From contig CANNBH010000001.1 of NCBI GenBank assembly GCA_947502815.1, forward strand, positions 1,240,001 through 1,304,000: a stretch of DNA of 64,000 bases, in the 5' to 3' direction. The notes under the pieces were generated by a model. It saw only the letters and a program-made list of their open reading frames with translations. It was not told where the DNA came from and made no database searches. The DNA is from an uncultured Erythrobacter sp. (lineage in GTDB: Bacteria; Pseudomonadota; Alphaproteobacteria; Sphingomonadales; Sphingomonadaceae). Positions 8,658 through 17,710 of the stretch are shown in pieces (within the stretch, counting starts at the first letter, position 1; every line of letters begins with the position of its first letter). The translations under genes were made by a program, and so were the position numbers.

Positions 8658-10070
8658 TCATAAAGCTTGAGGATCGGCCCTGCGCTGGGACAGATCACGC
8701 TCTACCTTTGCGATGGTTTTGTGATCGAGCCGGTAGAAAAGCATGGCGATTGCCGCTGGAATTAGGATCAGCGCAGGCAGAATCGCAAACGCAAAATTTA
8801 TCCCCGCCAACGCTTCTGCGCTTTGCGCCTCGGCTGCGACATATCCCGTCGATGACAGCACAATGCCGGGAAGTGCGCCGCCCAATCCCATGCCAATTTT
8901 TACCGCAAATATAGACGCCGAAACGGTCAGGGCCGTCATCTGCTGGCCTGATTTCCAATCGATATATTCGGCAATGTCGGTGAACATCGAAAAGGCGAGC
9001 AGCATCAAGAACCCAAACCCAATGCCGACAAGGTATTGGGAGAATGTTTGCAACCAAACCGCATCAAGCGGGACCAAGGCGAACAGGGTGATTCCCCCGA
9101 TTTTCAGCGCGCCGCCTGCGATAAGCAGATGTGCCTTTTCAAACCGGCGCTGCAAAACATAGGCGATCAGAACCCCGCTGATCTGACCCAAGGCCAAGGC
9201 GGTGAGGAACAGGCCAAACCGGTCGAGAAACAGGAACACTGGCGCTCCGTCATCGCCGGCCACATATTTGAAATAGAACCGCGCGGTCGCAGCTCGGCTG
9301 GCGATGGAGACCACTCCGAAAATCGCAGATATCGCCACCACATACCACGCCCCTGTGCGCAACAATGTCTTCAAATCGCTGCGGATGCTGGTGTTGGACG
9401 GTGCGGCGGGGATGCGTTCTTTTGTGGTGGCAAAGGTCGTGAAATATACCGCCACCGCCAGCGCAGAAAAAACGGCCATGGTCAGCATGATCCCGCGTGC
9501 TTCGTCGCTCCCGCCCAATTCGCGCACCAATGTGGTGGCCAGCACGCCCACCATGATCCCGGCAAAGCTGGAAAAGAACATGCGAAACGCGGTCACGCTT
9601 GCGCGTTCTTTCGCCAAAGGAGAGATAACGCCGAGCAGGCCAGAATAGGGCACATTGACCGCGGTAAAGGCCAGCATGGCGAGCCCATAGGTGACGTAGG
9701 CCCACACCAAGAGCCATCCCACCGACATCGGCGGTGCGGCAAAAATCGCAAAGCCGGTGATTCCAAAAGGAACAGCCCCGAACAAGATATAAGGCCTGTA
9801 TCTGCCCCAGCGGGTGCGGGTCCTATCGCTCAAGGCACCCATCAATGGGTCTGTCACCGCATCCACGACGCGGGAAATCAAGAGCATGAAACCCATCGCC
9901 GCCGGGGCGACGCCGCCCAAGTCGACGAAGAAATAGAGCAGATACGCGCCAAAGAAATTGAGGTAGAGGCCCGACGGCAGATCGCCGATGCCATAACCCA
10001 GCTTTTCACGCAGGCGTATCTTGTCGTGCGTCTTGTTGGTCAAAAAATTTGCTCGGTCACGAAACGACAA
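8658..10070 (-). CDS. MFS_2/GPH-family cation:sugar-type symporter
   Basis: About 12 membrane segments over 470 residues. The motif REKLGYGIGDLPSGLY at the N-terminus and ALSDRTRTRWGRYRPYI in the second loop are hallmarks of the glycoside-pentoside-hexuronide:cation symporter group (MelB-like). It acts in the inner membrane; the solute is unknown, and no sugar catabolic genes are nearby. There is no ATG near the start: TTG 10070 lies inside a hairpin, and TTG 10043 (giving MTNKTHDKIRLREKLGYG) is a reasonable alternative. It follows yghU on the same strand with a 54-base gap. Confidence 0.85.
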   Translation of the reverse strand: MSFRDRANFLTNKTHDKIRLREKLGYGIGDLPSGLYLNFFGAYLLYFFVDLGGVAPAAMGFMLLISRVVDAVTDPLMGALSDRTRTRWGRYRPYILFGAVPFGITGFAIFAAPPMSVGWLLVWAYVTYGLAMLAFTAVNVPYSGLLGVISPLAKERASVTAFRMFFSSFAGIMVGVLATTLVRELGGSDEARGIMLTMAVFSALAVAVYFTTFATTKERIPAAPSNTSIRSDLKTLLRTGAWYVVAISAIFGVVSIASRAATARFYFKYVAGDDGAPVFLFLDRFGLFLTALALGQISGVLIAYVLQRRFEKAHLLIAGGALKIGGITLFALVPLDAVWLQTFSQYLVGIGFGFLMLLAFSMFTDIAEYIDWKSGQQMTALTVSASIFAVKIGMGLGGALPGIVLSSTGYVAAEAQSAEALAGINFAFAILPALILIPAAIAMLFYRLDHKTIAKVERDLSQRRADPQAL

Positions 10071-10103
10071 TGGGCCGGAAGCGCGATAACTTCCAGCCCA
10101 TTG
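10068..10103 (-). terminator. hairpin after yghU
   Basis: Inverted repeat of 14 bases: 10068-10081 pairs with 10090-10103. The single non-Watson-Crick position is a G-U pair only in minus-strand RNA, which points to function on the transcript leaving yghU. The T-run after it is weak (TCGTTTC). It overlaps the most upstream possible start of the MFS gene. Confidence 0.5.
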
Positions 10104-10124
10104 TTTGTCGGCGCAGAATTAGGT

Positions 10125-10991
10125 TTAGAACGTGAAATCGAGATTCTTGCCCTCAAAATCCGCAGCCGAATGACGTTCGGCCAATTGCTGATCTTCATCA
10201 CCCCAAACTTTGTTGACCAAGCGGCCGCGCTGCACACCAGGGCGGGCAGCAATTTCACGCGCCCATCGGCCGACATTTTTATATTCGTCGATCGACAGGA
10301 ATGTCTTAGCCTCGTTGTAAATGGTGCCCGCCACGAACGGAGCGAGCCAAGGGAAATTCGCTATGTCAGCAATGGTGTATTCGTCGCCGGCAAGGAAACG
10401 CGTTTGGCCAAGCTGTTTGTCGGCAACGTCAAAAATACGCTTTGTTTCCATCGCATAGCGGTTGATCGGGTATTCGTATTTTTCAGGCGCATAGGCGTAG
10501 AAATGACCAAATCCGCCGCCGATAAACGGGCCTGTGCCGACCTGCCAGAAAACCCAGCTGAGCGCCTCCGCGCGCGCGGCGGGGTCTGCGGGCAGGAACT
10601 CACCAAATTTTTCCGCCAAATGCACCAGAATTGCGCCGGATTCGAACACGCGAAACTCGCTGTCGCCGCTCGCATCAACCAGAGCGGGAATTTTTGAATT
10701 GGGATTGATCGCCACAAATCCGCTGGAGAATTGATCTCCGCCGCCGATATTGACGGTGTAGGCATCATATTCTGCGCCTTTGTGGCCCAGTTCGAGCAAT
10801 TCCTCGAGCATGATCGTCACCTTCACCCCATTGGGCGTGGCGAGCGAATGAAGTTGAAACGGATTGTCGCCGCGCGGCAGGTCTTTGTCTTCACGCGCGC
10901 CGGATGTTGGGCGGTTGATGCTGGCAAAGCGGCCGCCGGATTCGGTATCGGCGTTCCATACTTTGGGGGGAGTGTAGGTTGGATCGGCCAT
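10125..10991 (-). CDS. yghU: glutathione S-transferase / disulfide-bond oxidoreductase YghU-like
   Basis: The 288-residue protein follows E. coli YghU closely: YTPPKVWNADTESGGRFASI at the N-terminus, SLATPNGVKVTIMLEELLEL, GDQFSSGFVAINPNSKIPAL, FRVFESGAILVHLAEKFG and GGGFGHFYAYAPEKYEYPI. YghU binds two glutathiones and reduces disulfides; TPNGVK carries the Asn used in place of the usual catalytic Ser/Tyr. ATG 10991 is chosen because GGAG lies eight bases upstream and homology starts there, although the frame is open further back. Confidence 0.93.
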   Translation of the reverse strand: MADPTYTPPKVWNADTESGGRFASINRPTSGAREDKDLPRGDNPFQLHSLATPNGVKVTIMLEELLELGHKGAEYDAYTVNIGGGDQFSSGFVAINPNSKIPALVDASGDSEFRVFESGAILVHLAEKFGEFLPADPAARAEALSWVFWQVGTGPFIGGGFGHFYAYAPEKYEYPINRYAMETKRIFDVADKQLGQTRFLAGDEYTIADIANFPWLAPFVAGTIYNEAKTFLSIDEYKNVGRWAREIAARPGVQRGRLVNKVWGDEDQQLAERHSAADFEGKNLDFTF

Positions 10992-11204
10992 ATTTTGTCT
11001 CCAATGACAGGTAAGGATGTGGTCCCTCTGACCCTTGTTCACACAATTGGCGGTTCGATGCGCAAAGTGCAACGGCGCGGGTGCAAGCTTTCGCTGTCAG
11101 GCGGCAAAGCGGGGCTTTTCGCGCCTTTGATCGGCCACGACTAGGAAGCGCGGCGCTTTGCCGCTAGAGCGGGGGCGAAAGAACAGACAGGAACACGGCG
11201 GAAT

Positions 11205-13280
11205 ATGGCCACCACTTCGCACAGTTTTTACGACATGCATGCCCACGGTTTTGTTCGCGTGGCGACATCCACGCCCAGCGTGCGCACTGGCGATGTCGCT
11301 TACAACACCAAAGGCATCCTATCTGAAGCGCGAAAAGCGCATGATCAGAATGTCGATCTGGTCGTTTATCCAGAGCTGTGCGTGTCATCCTATGCGATTG
11401 ATGATTTGCACCTGCAAAATGCGATGCTCGATGCAGCAGAGGCGGCTATCGGTGAAATTGTTGAAGCAAGCGCAGACCTCACGCCGGTCTTGGTCGTTGG
11501 CGCAGCGCTTCGTCGCAATGCAAAGCTTTATAATTGCGCTTTGGTGATCGCGCGGGGCGAATTGCTGGGTGTGATTCCCAAAAGCTATCTGCCCAATTAC
11601 CGCGAGTTTTATGAAAAGCGCCACTTTGCCCATGGCCGCAATTGTCAGGATCTTTGGATCGGCGTGAACGGGGAAGAGGTGCCCTTTGGGACTGATCTCA
11701 TCTTTGCTGCGTCGAACCTGCCCGGTTTCACATTCGGCGTAGAAATTTGCGAAGACTTCTGGGCGCCCAATCCGCCAGGAACAATGGCCGCGCTCGCTGG
11801 GGCGCTGATCCTGTGCAATCTATCTGCATCGCCCATTACAATCGGCCGAGCGGACGATCGCCACCTTCATTGCCGATCCAGTTCAGCGCGGTCGATCTGT
11901 GCCTATGCCTATTCCGCCAGCGGACACGGAGAAAGCACCACCGACCTTGCTTGGGACGGTCAGGGCGTGATCTATGAGTTGGGCGGATTGTTAAGCGAAA
12001 GCACCCGTTTCGATCTCAATCCTGAACTTTGCGTGGTCGATATCGACACCGACCGAATTGCTGCGGAGCGGATGCGCAATCAGACATTTTCTGACGCGGC
12101 AGAGGCGCATGACCGGCCAGAGGACACATTCCGGCGGATCGTGTTTGATCACGCCGCATCGCCGGGCGATATTGGCTTGATCCGTCCGGTCCGCCGTTTT
12201 CCGTTTGTGCCGAACAATCAAAAGACTTTGGATGAGGATTGCTACGAAGCTTTCAACATTCAGGTCGATGCCCTGATGCGCCGAATTCAGGCGACTCATG
12301 CGAAAAGCCTGATCATCGGCATTTCAGGCGGGCTCGACAGCACCCACGCTTTGATTGTGGCGAGCAAGGCTTGCGACCGGCTGGGCCTGCCGCGCACTGC
12401 GATCCGCGGTTACACGATGCCCGGCTTTGGCACCTCTGACGCGACCAAGGACAATGCGTGGAAATTGATGGAGACCTTTGGCATCACAGCCGAAGAGATC
12501 GACATCAAACCTGCTGCAACCCGCATGCTCGAAGATATGGGGCACCCTTTTTCCAAGGGAGAGCCGCAGTACGACGTCACTTTTGAAAATGTGCAGGCGG
12601 GCCTGCGTACAGATTATCTGTTCCGCCTTGCTGGGCAACATGGCGGATTTGTTGTTGGAACGGGCGATCTCAGCGAGCTTGCGCTGGGTTGGTGCACATA
12701 CGGCGTGGGCGATCATATGAGCCATTACGGCGTCAATTCTGGCGTCCCGAAAACGCTTATCCGTTACCTTATCCGGTGGACCGTTCAGACGGAGCAATTC
12801 ACCAGCGAGTGCGGTGATGTGTTGATGGCGGTGTACGACACGGTGATTTCGCCAGAGCTGATCCCCGCAGGCGAAGACGGCGCGATGCAAAGCACTGAGG
12901 AAAAGATCGGGCCATATGAGCTCAATGATTTCTTCCTGCATCACACGATCCGATATGGGCAGCGCCCTGGAAAGATCGCGTTTCTTGCCTATCATGCGTG
13001 GCGCGATGCGTCGGCGGGGCAATGGCCCGCTGGTTTCTCTGAGGAGCGCAAGAACCAATATGAATTGGGTGAAATCGCCGGGTGGCTTGAGAATTTCCTC
13101 AAACGCTTCTTTGGCTTCTCTCAATTCAAACGCAGCGCCATCCCCAATGGGCCCAAGGTAAGCTCGCAAGGCGCGCTATCCCCGCGCGGCGATTGGCGTG
13201 CGCCGTCAGATGCGGTGGCGGACGTTTGGGTGGATGAGCTGAAAGCGGCGCTGCCGAAAGGCATCGGGGTGGGTAACTAA
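11205..13280 (+). CDS. nadE: glutamine-dependent NAD+ synthetase
   Basis: Last step of NAD synthesis: amidates nicotinic acid adenine dinucleotide using ammonia from glutamine. The 691 residues form an N-terminal nitrilase-fold glutaminase with Glu in YPELCVSSY, Lys in IPKSYLPNYREFYEKRHF and the nucleophile Cys in GVEICEDFW. The C-terminal synthetase has the PP-loop GISGGLDSTHALIV, GTGDLSELALGW and YGVGDHMSHYGVN. The length is that of the long two-domain form (as in Mycobacterium), not the short ammonia-dependent enzyme. It is divergent from yghU and followed by a convergent STAS-like gene. Confidence 0.97.
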   Translation: MATTSHSFYDMHAHGFVRVATSTPSVRTGDVAYNTKGILSEARKAHDQNVDLVVYPELCVSSYAIDDLHLQNAMLDAAEAAIGEIVEASADLTPVLVVGAALRRNAKLYNCALVIARGELLGVIPKSYLPNYREFYEKRHFAHGRNCQDLWIGVNGEEVPFGTDLIFAASNLPGFTFGVEICEDFWAPNPPGTMAALAGALILCNLSASPITIGRADDRHLHCRSSSARSICAYAYSASGHGESTTDLAWDGQGVIYELGGLLSESTRFDLNPELCVVDIDTDRIAAERMRNQTFSDAAEAHDRPEDTFRRIVFDHAASPGDIGLIRPVRRFPFVPNNQKTLDEDCYEAFNIQVDALMRRIQATHAKSLIIGISGGLDSTHALIVASKACDRLGLPRTAIRGYTMPGFGTSDATKDNAWKLMETFGITAEEIDIKPAATRMLEDMGHPFSKGEPQYDVTFENVQAGLRTDYLFRLAGQHGGFVVGTGDLSELALGWCTYGVGDHMSHYGVNSGVPKTLIRYLIRWTVQTEQFTSECGDVLMAVYDTVISPELIPAGEDGAMQSTEEKIGPYELNDFFLHHTIRYGQRPGKIAFLAYHAWRDASAGQWPAGFSEERKNQYELGEIAGWLENFLKRFFGFSQFKRSAIPNGPKVSSQGALSPRGDWRAPSDAVADVWVDELKAALPKGIGVGN

Positions 13281-13312
13281 AAGGTCGTCCGGTCTTGGCT
13301 GACGCGGACCCG

Positions 13313-13708
13313 TTAGGCCGCGTTCTCATAAGGGCGGCGCAGCCATCGCAGTGCGTCCAGCTTGCTGTCGAAAAACTCGACATCCAACCCATCGCTCAGC
13401 CGCTTGTATTGCAGCTTTACCAATGCCGACGCTCCGCAAATGGCGACCCGCGTCAGACCATAGTCACGCGATGTAACCAAGTGATCTTGAATGATGTTGC
13501 CCGTTTCACGTGTTTGCGCAACGAACCCTTCCATTGAGCCTAGCACATGGAGCGTCTTGCCCGCTTTGACCAAAGGCCACGCGCTTTTATTCAAGTCCTC
13601 GATAAAGCCTTCCATCTCTTCAGAACCCCAAAGGCCGTTGATGGAAAAATGCACTTCTCCGCGGTCAATGTCGTTTGTGACGTTCGATGATGGCTTTAAA
13701 TCTTGCAT
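13313..13708 (-). CDS. SpoIIAA/STAS-like small protein
   Basis: A 131-residue soluble protein with the alternating strand-helix pattern of SpoIIAA-like/STAS (DUF3478-type) proteins: GEVHFSINGLWGSEEMEGFIED, then KTLHVLGSMEGF, then TRVAICGASALVKLQYKRL, ending in DALRWLRR. Such proteins may bind lipids or nucleotides; the function is unknown here. Start ATG 13708 is used; TTG 13726 is in frame, and neither has a clear ribosome binding site. It converges with nadE. Confidence 0.6.
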   Translation of the reverse strand: MQDLKPSSNVTNDIDRGEVHFSINGLWGSEEMEGFIEDLNKSAWPLVKAGKTLHVLGSMEGFVAQTRETGNIIQDHLVTSRDYGLTRVAICGASALVKLQYKRLSDGLDVEFFDSKLDALRWLRRPYENAA

Positions 13709-13801
13709 GACTGTTTGATAGGACAACGCGGTTAATGCTTGGCTAAAGCCGCAATAGAAGATGGCGCGGCCAGGTCCCGCCGGACGGACGAGTATGGCCG
13801 C

Positions 13802-14461
13802 CTATGCCGCCGCCGCAGCATTTGGGCCAAATTCTATCGGTGTATCCCCGGCCTTCCACGGTGTGAATTTGGGCATGATGTGCCCGAACAGATCGGATGC
13901 CAGATGACCCGCCAGCCAAGGGTGCAAATGCGGCAAATCAGCCGTGTCGAACCACCCGCGGTTGTGATTGGCAAATTGCCGAATGAAGGGGAACAGAGCG
14001 ATGTCTGCCAATGTCCTGCCCGCGCCGCACAATTGCCCGCCGTTCGCCAGCAAAGCATCAAAATCGCGCAAGATGGCGTAGCCTTCGGCCTGATGATCCA
14101 CTGTGCCGTGATCGGGCTCATCTTCATATCGGTTGGGATATTTGTAGCGGTCGAGGTGGTGCTTAAACGGACCATCTGCCCGCGCGATCAAAGACGCATT
14201 GTCCCCGTCCAGCCAGTTTTCAGGATCATTGCGCGCCAGTGCCCAACGCATAATCGCGACGCTTTCATCGATCACTGCGCCGGTTGGCAAAACCAAGACA
14301 GGGACGGTGGCTTTGGGCGACGCCAGCGCCAATTCGGGCGGCTTGTTCGCGAGCTTTACTTCGCGCAATTCAACCGTGATGCCCGCGATCCAAAGAGCCA
14401 TTCGCGCGCGCATCGCATAGGGGCAGCGGCGAAAGGAATAGAGGATGGGGAGGGCGCTCAA
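13802..14461 (-). CDS. glutathione S-transferase
   Basis: 219 residues with a thioredoxin-fold N-terminus ([20 protein letters not shown], containing a CPYA motif where the glutathione thiol would react), the cis-Pro region [23 protein letters not shown], and a helical C-terminal domain. The start is TTG 14461, whose TTGA overlaps the TGA stop of trhO by four bases, so translation is probably coupled. The unit ilvE-trhO-gst reads on the minus strand with gaps of three and minus four bases. Substrate unknown. Confidence 0.85.
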   Translation of the reverse strand: MSALPILYSFRRCPYAMRARMALWIAGITVELREVKLANKPPELALASPKATVPVLVLPTGAVIDESVAIMRWALARNDPENWLDGDNASLIARADGPFKHHLDRYKYPNRYEDEPDHGTVDHQAEGYAILRDFDALLANGGQLCGAGRTLADIALFPFIRQFANHNRGWFDTADLPHLHPWLAGHLASDLFGHIMPKFTPWKAGDTPIEFGPNAAAAA

Positions 14462-15483
14462 TCGCCACCCTCTTGCGTGCCAGTATCGGGGGAAAGGCCG
14501 CCGGGGAAGTTCGCTTCCCATCCGCCATCGCTCAATTGCAGATCATCACTTGCCGCGTTCTCAAGGCCTGCGCCAATGTGCTTTTCACCGCGTTCTTTGG
14601 CGAGCCTTTGTTGTTTTTGCCGTTCCGCATAACGTGCGCGTTGTTCATCATTGCGCTTATCGATGCAATGCGGACAGCTTACGCCAGCGGCGTAGTCAGC
14701 CGATTGCATTTCTTCTTGGCTGAGCGGCTGACGGCAAGCAAAACACTGGCCATACGAACCAAGGGCCAGCCCATGTTTGACCGATACCCGCTGGTCGAAC
14801 ACGAAACACTCACCGTGCCATAGGCTTTCGGCTTCAGGCACGGTTTCAAGATATTTGAGGATCCCCCCTTTTAGGTGGAACACATCCTCCACCCCTTCGC
14901 CGCGCAGGAAACTGGTCGATTTCTCGCAGCGAATGCCGCCGGTGCAATACATGGCGACCTTTTTCTTGCCGCTCAGCAATTCCTCGCGGTGATCGCGGAA
15001 CCACTTTGGAAAGTCGCGAAAGCTCTCCGTCTCCGGATCAACCGCGCCCTCAAACTGCCCAATCGAGACTTCGTAATCGTTGCGCGTGTCGATCACGATC
15101 GTGTCAGGGTCCGCAATCAGCGCGTTCCAATCCATCGGATCAACATAGCGCCCGACGCTGGCGGTGGGATCAACCTGCGGCTGACCCATTGTGACGATTT
15201 CGCGTTTCAGCCGGACCTTGAGCCGGTTGAACGGCATCGTGGCGGCGGAGGAATATTTGACATCGAATTCGGCGCAGCCGGGGATCGTGCGGATGTGATC
15301 CAGCACAGCGGCGATTCCTTCGGGCGAGGCCGCGATGGTGCCGTTGATGCCTTCGGGCGCGAGCAGGATCGTGCCTTTCGCACCTGCAGCCTCCGCAGCC
15401 GCAGCAAGCGGTTCTTTCAACGCAGCAGGATCGTCAAACGGTGTAAAGTGATACAGCGCGGCGACTTGGATGGAATCAGGCAC
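14458..15483 (-). CDS. trhO: tRNA uridine(34) hydroxylase TrhO (rhodanese-domain protein)
   Basis: Oxygen-dependent hydroxylation of U34 in tRNA, the first step to mo5U/cmo5U. The protein has an acylphosphatase-like N-terminal domain (residues about 1-100), a rhodanese domain with [16 protein letters not shown] and the active-site loop [16 protein letters not shown], then a C-terminal zinc-type CFACRQPL...CPHC segment. It matches the YceA family along its 341 residues. The start is GTG 15483, three bases after the ilvE stop. The link to ilvE is positional only. Confidence 0.93.
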   Translation of the reverse strand: MPDSIQVAALYHFTPFDDPAALKEPLAAAAEAAGAKGTILLAPEGINGTIAASPEGIAAVLDHIRTIPGCAEFDVKYSSAATMPFNRLKVRLKREIVTMGQPQVDPTASVGRYVDPMDWNALIADPDTIVIDTRNDYEVSIGQFEGAVDPETESFRDFPKWFRDHREELLSGKKKVAMYCTGGIRCEKSTSFLRGEGVEDVFHLKGGILKYLETVPEAESLWHGECFVFDQRVSVKHGLALGSYGQCFACRQPLSQEEMQSADYAAGVSCPHCIDKRNDEQRARYAERQKQQRLAKERGEKHIGAGLENAASDDLQLSDGGWEANFPGGLSPDTGTQEGGD

Positions 15484-15486
15484 GGT

Positions 15487-16566
15487 CTAAACCCGCATTA
15501 CCCAGCCGTGCTGATCCGCAACGCGGCCATTTTGTAGACCGATCAGCCGTTCGCGCATCTTGTTTGCCATTTGGCCGATACCGCCGGTGCCGATGGTGAA
15601 TTCACCCTGTGGCGATGTGACGGTGCCGACAGGCGTTACAACCGCAGCGGTGCCGCAGGCGAGGGTTTCCAGCAGCTCGCCGCTTTCTGCCTCGGCGCGC
15701 CATTGATCGATGGAATAGGGCTCTTCGCGCACCTCCAGCCCTTCCTCGCGCAGCATCGCGATCAGGCTGTCGCGGGTGATGCCCGGCAGAATTGTTCCGG
15801 TTAGAGGCGGGGTGATCACGCTGCCGTCGCGGCGGATGAAGAACAGGTTCATACCGCCCAGTTCTTCCACCCATTTGTGCTCTGCCGCGTCAAGGAACAC
15901 GACCTGATCGCATCCTTTGGCAATCGCTTCGGCTTGCGGGACGAGGCTGGCGGCATAATTGCCGCCGGTTTTCGCCGCGCCGGTGCCGCCGGGGGCCGCG
16001 CGAACGTAATCCTGACTGACCCAGATTTTGACCGGGTTCACGCCGCCTTTGAAGTAATTGCTGGTCGACACCAGAATGACGACAAATTTATACTGTTTGG
16101 CCGGACGCACACCCAAGAACGCCTCTGACGCGAACATAAACGGACGGATATACAGCGATCCGCCATCCACGGGCGGCATCCATTTCGCGTCGGTCTTCAC
16201 CGCAAGCCGCACCGCTTCGAGGAACAGTTCCTCTGAAATTTCGGGCATCGCCATTCGGCGCGCGCTTGCGTTAAACCGCTTTGCATTCTCCTCTGGCCGG
16301 AACATCGCAAACCCGCCATCGGCGTGGGGGAAGGCCTTCATCCCTTCGAAGATTTCTTGCGCGTAATGCAGCACGCTGGCCGCTGGATCGAGCGCAATGG
16401 GTTCGCGCGGGCCGATACGGGCTGAATGCCAGCCGCCTTTATCTTCGTCATAATCGATGGTGACAATATGATCGGTAAAGACCTTGCCGAATCCAGGATC
16501 GGCAATGGCAGCTTCGCGCGCGGCATCAGGCATAGGGGCGGGGTGTGGGATTGTCTCAAATTGCAT
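15487..16566 (-). CDS. ilvE: branched-chain amino-acid aminotransferase
   Basis: Fold-type IV PLP enzyme that transfers the amino group between glutamate and the keto acids of Leu, Ile and Val. It has EIFEGMKAFPHADGGFAMFR with the substrate-binding loop, YIRPFMFASEAFLGV, the PLP Lys in GAAKTGGNYAAS, EELGGMNLFFI, and a late TPVGTVTSPQGEFTIG. The 359-residue length is that of the eukaryote-like/BCAT2 subgroup. ATG 16566 is chosen since similarity starts there; the frame is open upstream. It is first in the minus-strand unit with trhO and gst. Confidence 0.95.
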   Translation of the reverse strand: MQFETIPHPAPMPDAAREAAIADPGFGKVFTDHIVTIDYDEDKGGWHSARIGPREPIALDPAASVLHYAQEIFEGMKAFPHADGGFAMFRPEENAKRFNASARRMAMPEISEELFLEAVRLAVKTDAKWMPPVDGGSLYIRPFMFASEAFLGVRPAKQYKFVVILVSTSNYFKGGVNPVKIWVSQDYVRAAPGGTGAAKTGGNYAASLVPQAEAIAKGCDQVVFLDAAEHKWVEELGGMNLFFIRRDGSVITPPLTGTILPGITRDSLIAMLREEGLEVREEPYSIDQWRAEAESGELLETLACGTAAVVTPVGTVTSPQGEFTIGTGGIGQMANKMRERLIGLQNGRVADQHGWVMRV

Positions 16567-16909
16567 GGGGCATGCGATTACTGACTGGCGCAAATCAGGG
16601 CAAGCTCTGTCTGAGGTGAATGTAAAGGTAGATCGCAAGTCTGGCCTGATTCCTTTGTTAATTTCCACAGCTGATCGAACGCCGCTCACCCGGACAGGGC
16701 AATTCACGCCTTGCTGACGGTGATACTGGCCAGAATTGGATTTTTGGTGGGGGTGCGCGCGCGATTATGACGTGGGAAAAGAATATTACAAGACTTGCCC
16801 CGGCCCCCGCCATGATTCACAAATACCCACAGGAGCAGCGGCAAGCACTGCTCTTGGCCCCCGATGAAACGGCTGGTCTTGGCTTTAAAGCGCGAAAGGA
16901 GGTGATCCG
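16567..16909. other. intergenic region ahead of ilvE and the small ORF locus
   Basis: 343 bases without a convincing gene. It should hold the promoter of ilvE (minus strand) and of the small RNA-like locus (plus strand). TTGCCC at 16795 is the best -35 candidate for the plus strand, but no good -10 follows. An A/T-rich patch lies at 16776-16795. Confidence 0.4.
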
Positions 16910-16966
16910 ATGTCTCATGGTTCAGTAGCGAGGTCGGTGAAGATCCCTACGGAGCATATTCGGTAA
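16910..16966 (+). CDS. 18-codon ORF with perfect extended Shine-Dalgarno
   Basis: ATG 16910 to TAA 16966 encodes MSHGSVARSVKIPTEHIR. The 14 bases AAAGGAGGTGATCC just upstream (16895-16908) are fully complementary to the 3' tail of bacterial 16S rRNA, the strongest possible ribosome site, ending one base before the ATG. The stop codon lies in the left arm of a short hairpin (16960-16978) and a strong terminator follows at 17021. It could be a leader peptide, a small protein, or part of an RNA that binds ribosomes. I do not recognise the peptide. Confidence 0.45.
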   Translation: MSHGSVARSVKIPTEHIR

Positions 16967-17020
16967 TCCTCTTACCGAGTGAGGTTTCGTGAGCGGCACT
17001 TTACGGCCGCTGACCATGAA

Positions 17021-17054
17021 GGGCGGTTCGCGCATTATGCCGAGCCGCCCTTTT
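17021..17054 (+). terminator. intrinsic terminator of the small transcript
   Basis: Stem 17021-17030 (GGGCGGTTCG) pairs with 17041-17050 (CGAGCCGCCC), ten base pairs with one G-U, followed by TTTTGTTTTG. Confidence 0.85.
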
Positions 17055-17109
17055 GTTTTGTCTGTCTTGTTAGAGGCGCCAGATCTGGCTTTCGGCTAAA
17101 ATCGCCTGT

Positions 17110-17676
17110 TTATCGGCAGTCCTCGATCACACGGCTAACCTCTACCCATGCGGGTAGATACAGCGTGCGTTCGCCTTCGACTTGCACTGAAAATCGACCT
17201 TTGGTGATTGCCATCGCATCCAGCAGTGGATCGCGTGGGTCAAGAGTGGTCGCGGCTAGTGGCTGGCGATTGGCAATTGGGCTCGCGGTCAACTGACGGC
17301 GCGTCGTTTCTGTGGTGATGCTCATTACGCGGGCCTGCGTGGATTGGGTGCTGACCACCCGAGCAAGCCCGATTTCACCGGCTCCGCAGCGCAGAATGAA
17401 AGCCGGATTTTGGGGATCCGTCCCATACAAAGCGAGTGTTTCGCCTGGTTCGCTGACATAGGTCCATGTTCCCGGCGTCTGTGGAGCGTCCAGATAACTG
17501 GCGAATACCGGTTCTTGCACCACTGGCAACGGCGCTGTGGTGGGCGTTGGCGTAGGGGCCGGCGTGCTGGTCGCTTGCGGGGCGGGTGCCGCAATCGGTG
17601 CAGGTGAAGAAACGCATGCGGCAAGGCCAAAGGTCACAGCAATTGCGCCCGCGGCGGTTAAGTAGATCGCTTTCAT
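17110..17676 (-). CDS. putative lipoprotein of unknown function
   Basis: 188 residues. The N-terminus MKAIYLTAAGAIAVTFGLAAC is a lipoprotein signal with lipobox LAAC, so the mature protein should be lipidated at that Cys. A linker of about 35 residues rich in Pro, Ala and Thr follows, then a globular part (FASYLDAPQTPGTWTYVSE, later FILRCGAGEIGLARV) ending with a Cys near the C-terminus that could pair with the one in RCGAG. I do not recognise the family. It is divergent from tlyA, sharing a 34-base gap. Confidence 0.75.
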   Translation of the reverse strand: MKAIYLTAAGAIAVTFGLAACVSSPAPIAAPAPQATSTPAPTPTPTTAPLPVVQEPVFASYLDAPQTPGTWTYVSEPGETLALYGTDPQNPAFILRCGAGEIGLARVVSTQSTQARVMSITTETTRRQLTASPIANRQPLAATTLDPRDPLLDAMAITKGRFSVQVEGERTLYLPAWVEVSRVIEDCR

Positions 17677-17710
17677 GCCGCATCAATGCGCGCTATCGGC
17701 TGTATCGTCT

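Larger units (their letters stand above)
16885..17055 (+). ncRNA. candidate small structured transcript with mini-ORF
   Basis: About 170 bases containing in order: the full anti-SD complement, the 18-codon ORF, hairpin TCGGTAA/TTACCGA (16960-16978), hairpin GCGGC/GCCGC (16993-17010) and an intrinsic terminator. No larger gene lies downstream on this strand before the terminator, so the unit looks self-contained. The 5' end is a guess. Confidence 0.4.

Noticed and set aside
9036..10697. 553-codon plus-strand frame
   Set aside because: Antisense to the MFS symporter and yghU, both clearly coding on the minus strand; translation is rich in Gln, His and Gly as expected for a shadow.
16989..17099. 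37-codon GTG-started frame after the 18-codon ORF
   Set aside because: It spans two hairpins and the terminator, so it would be truncated in the transcript; no sign of coding selection.
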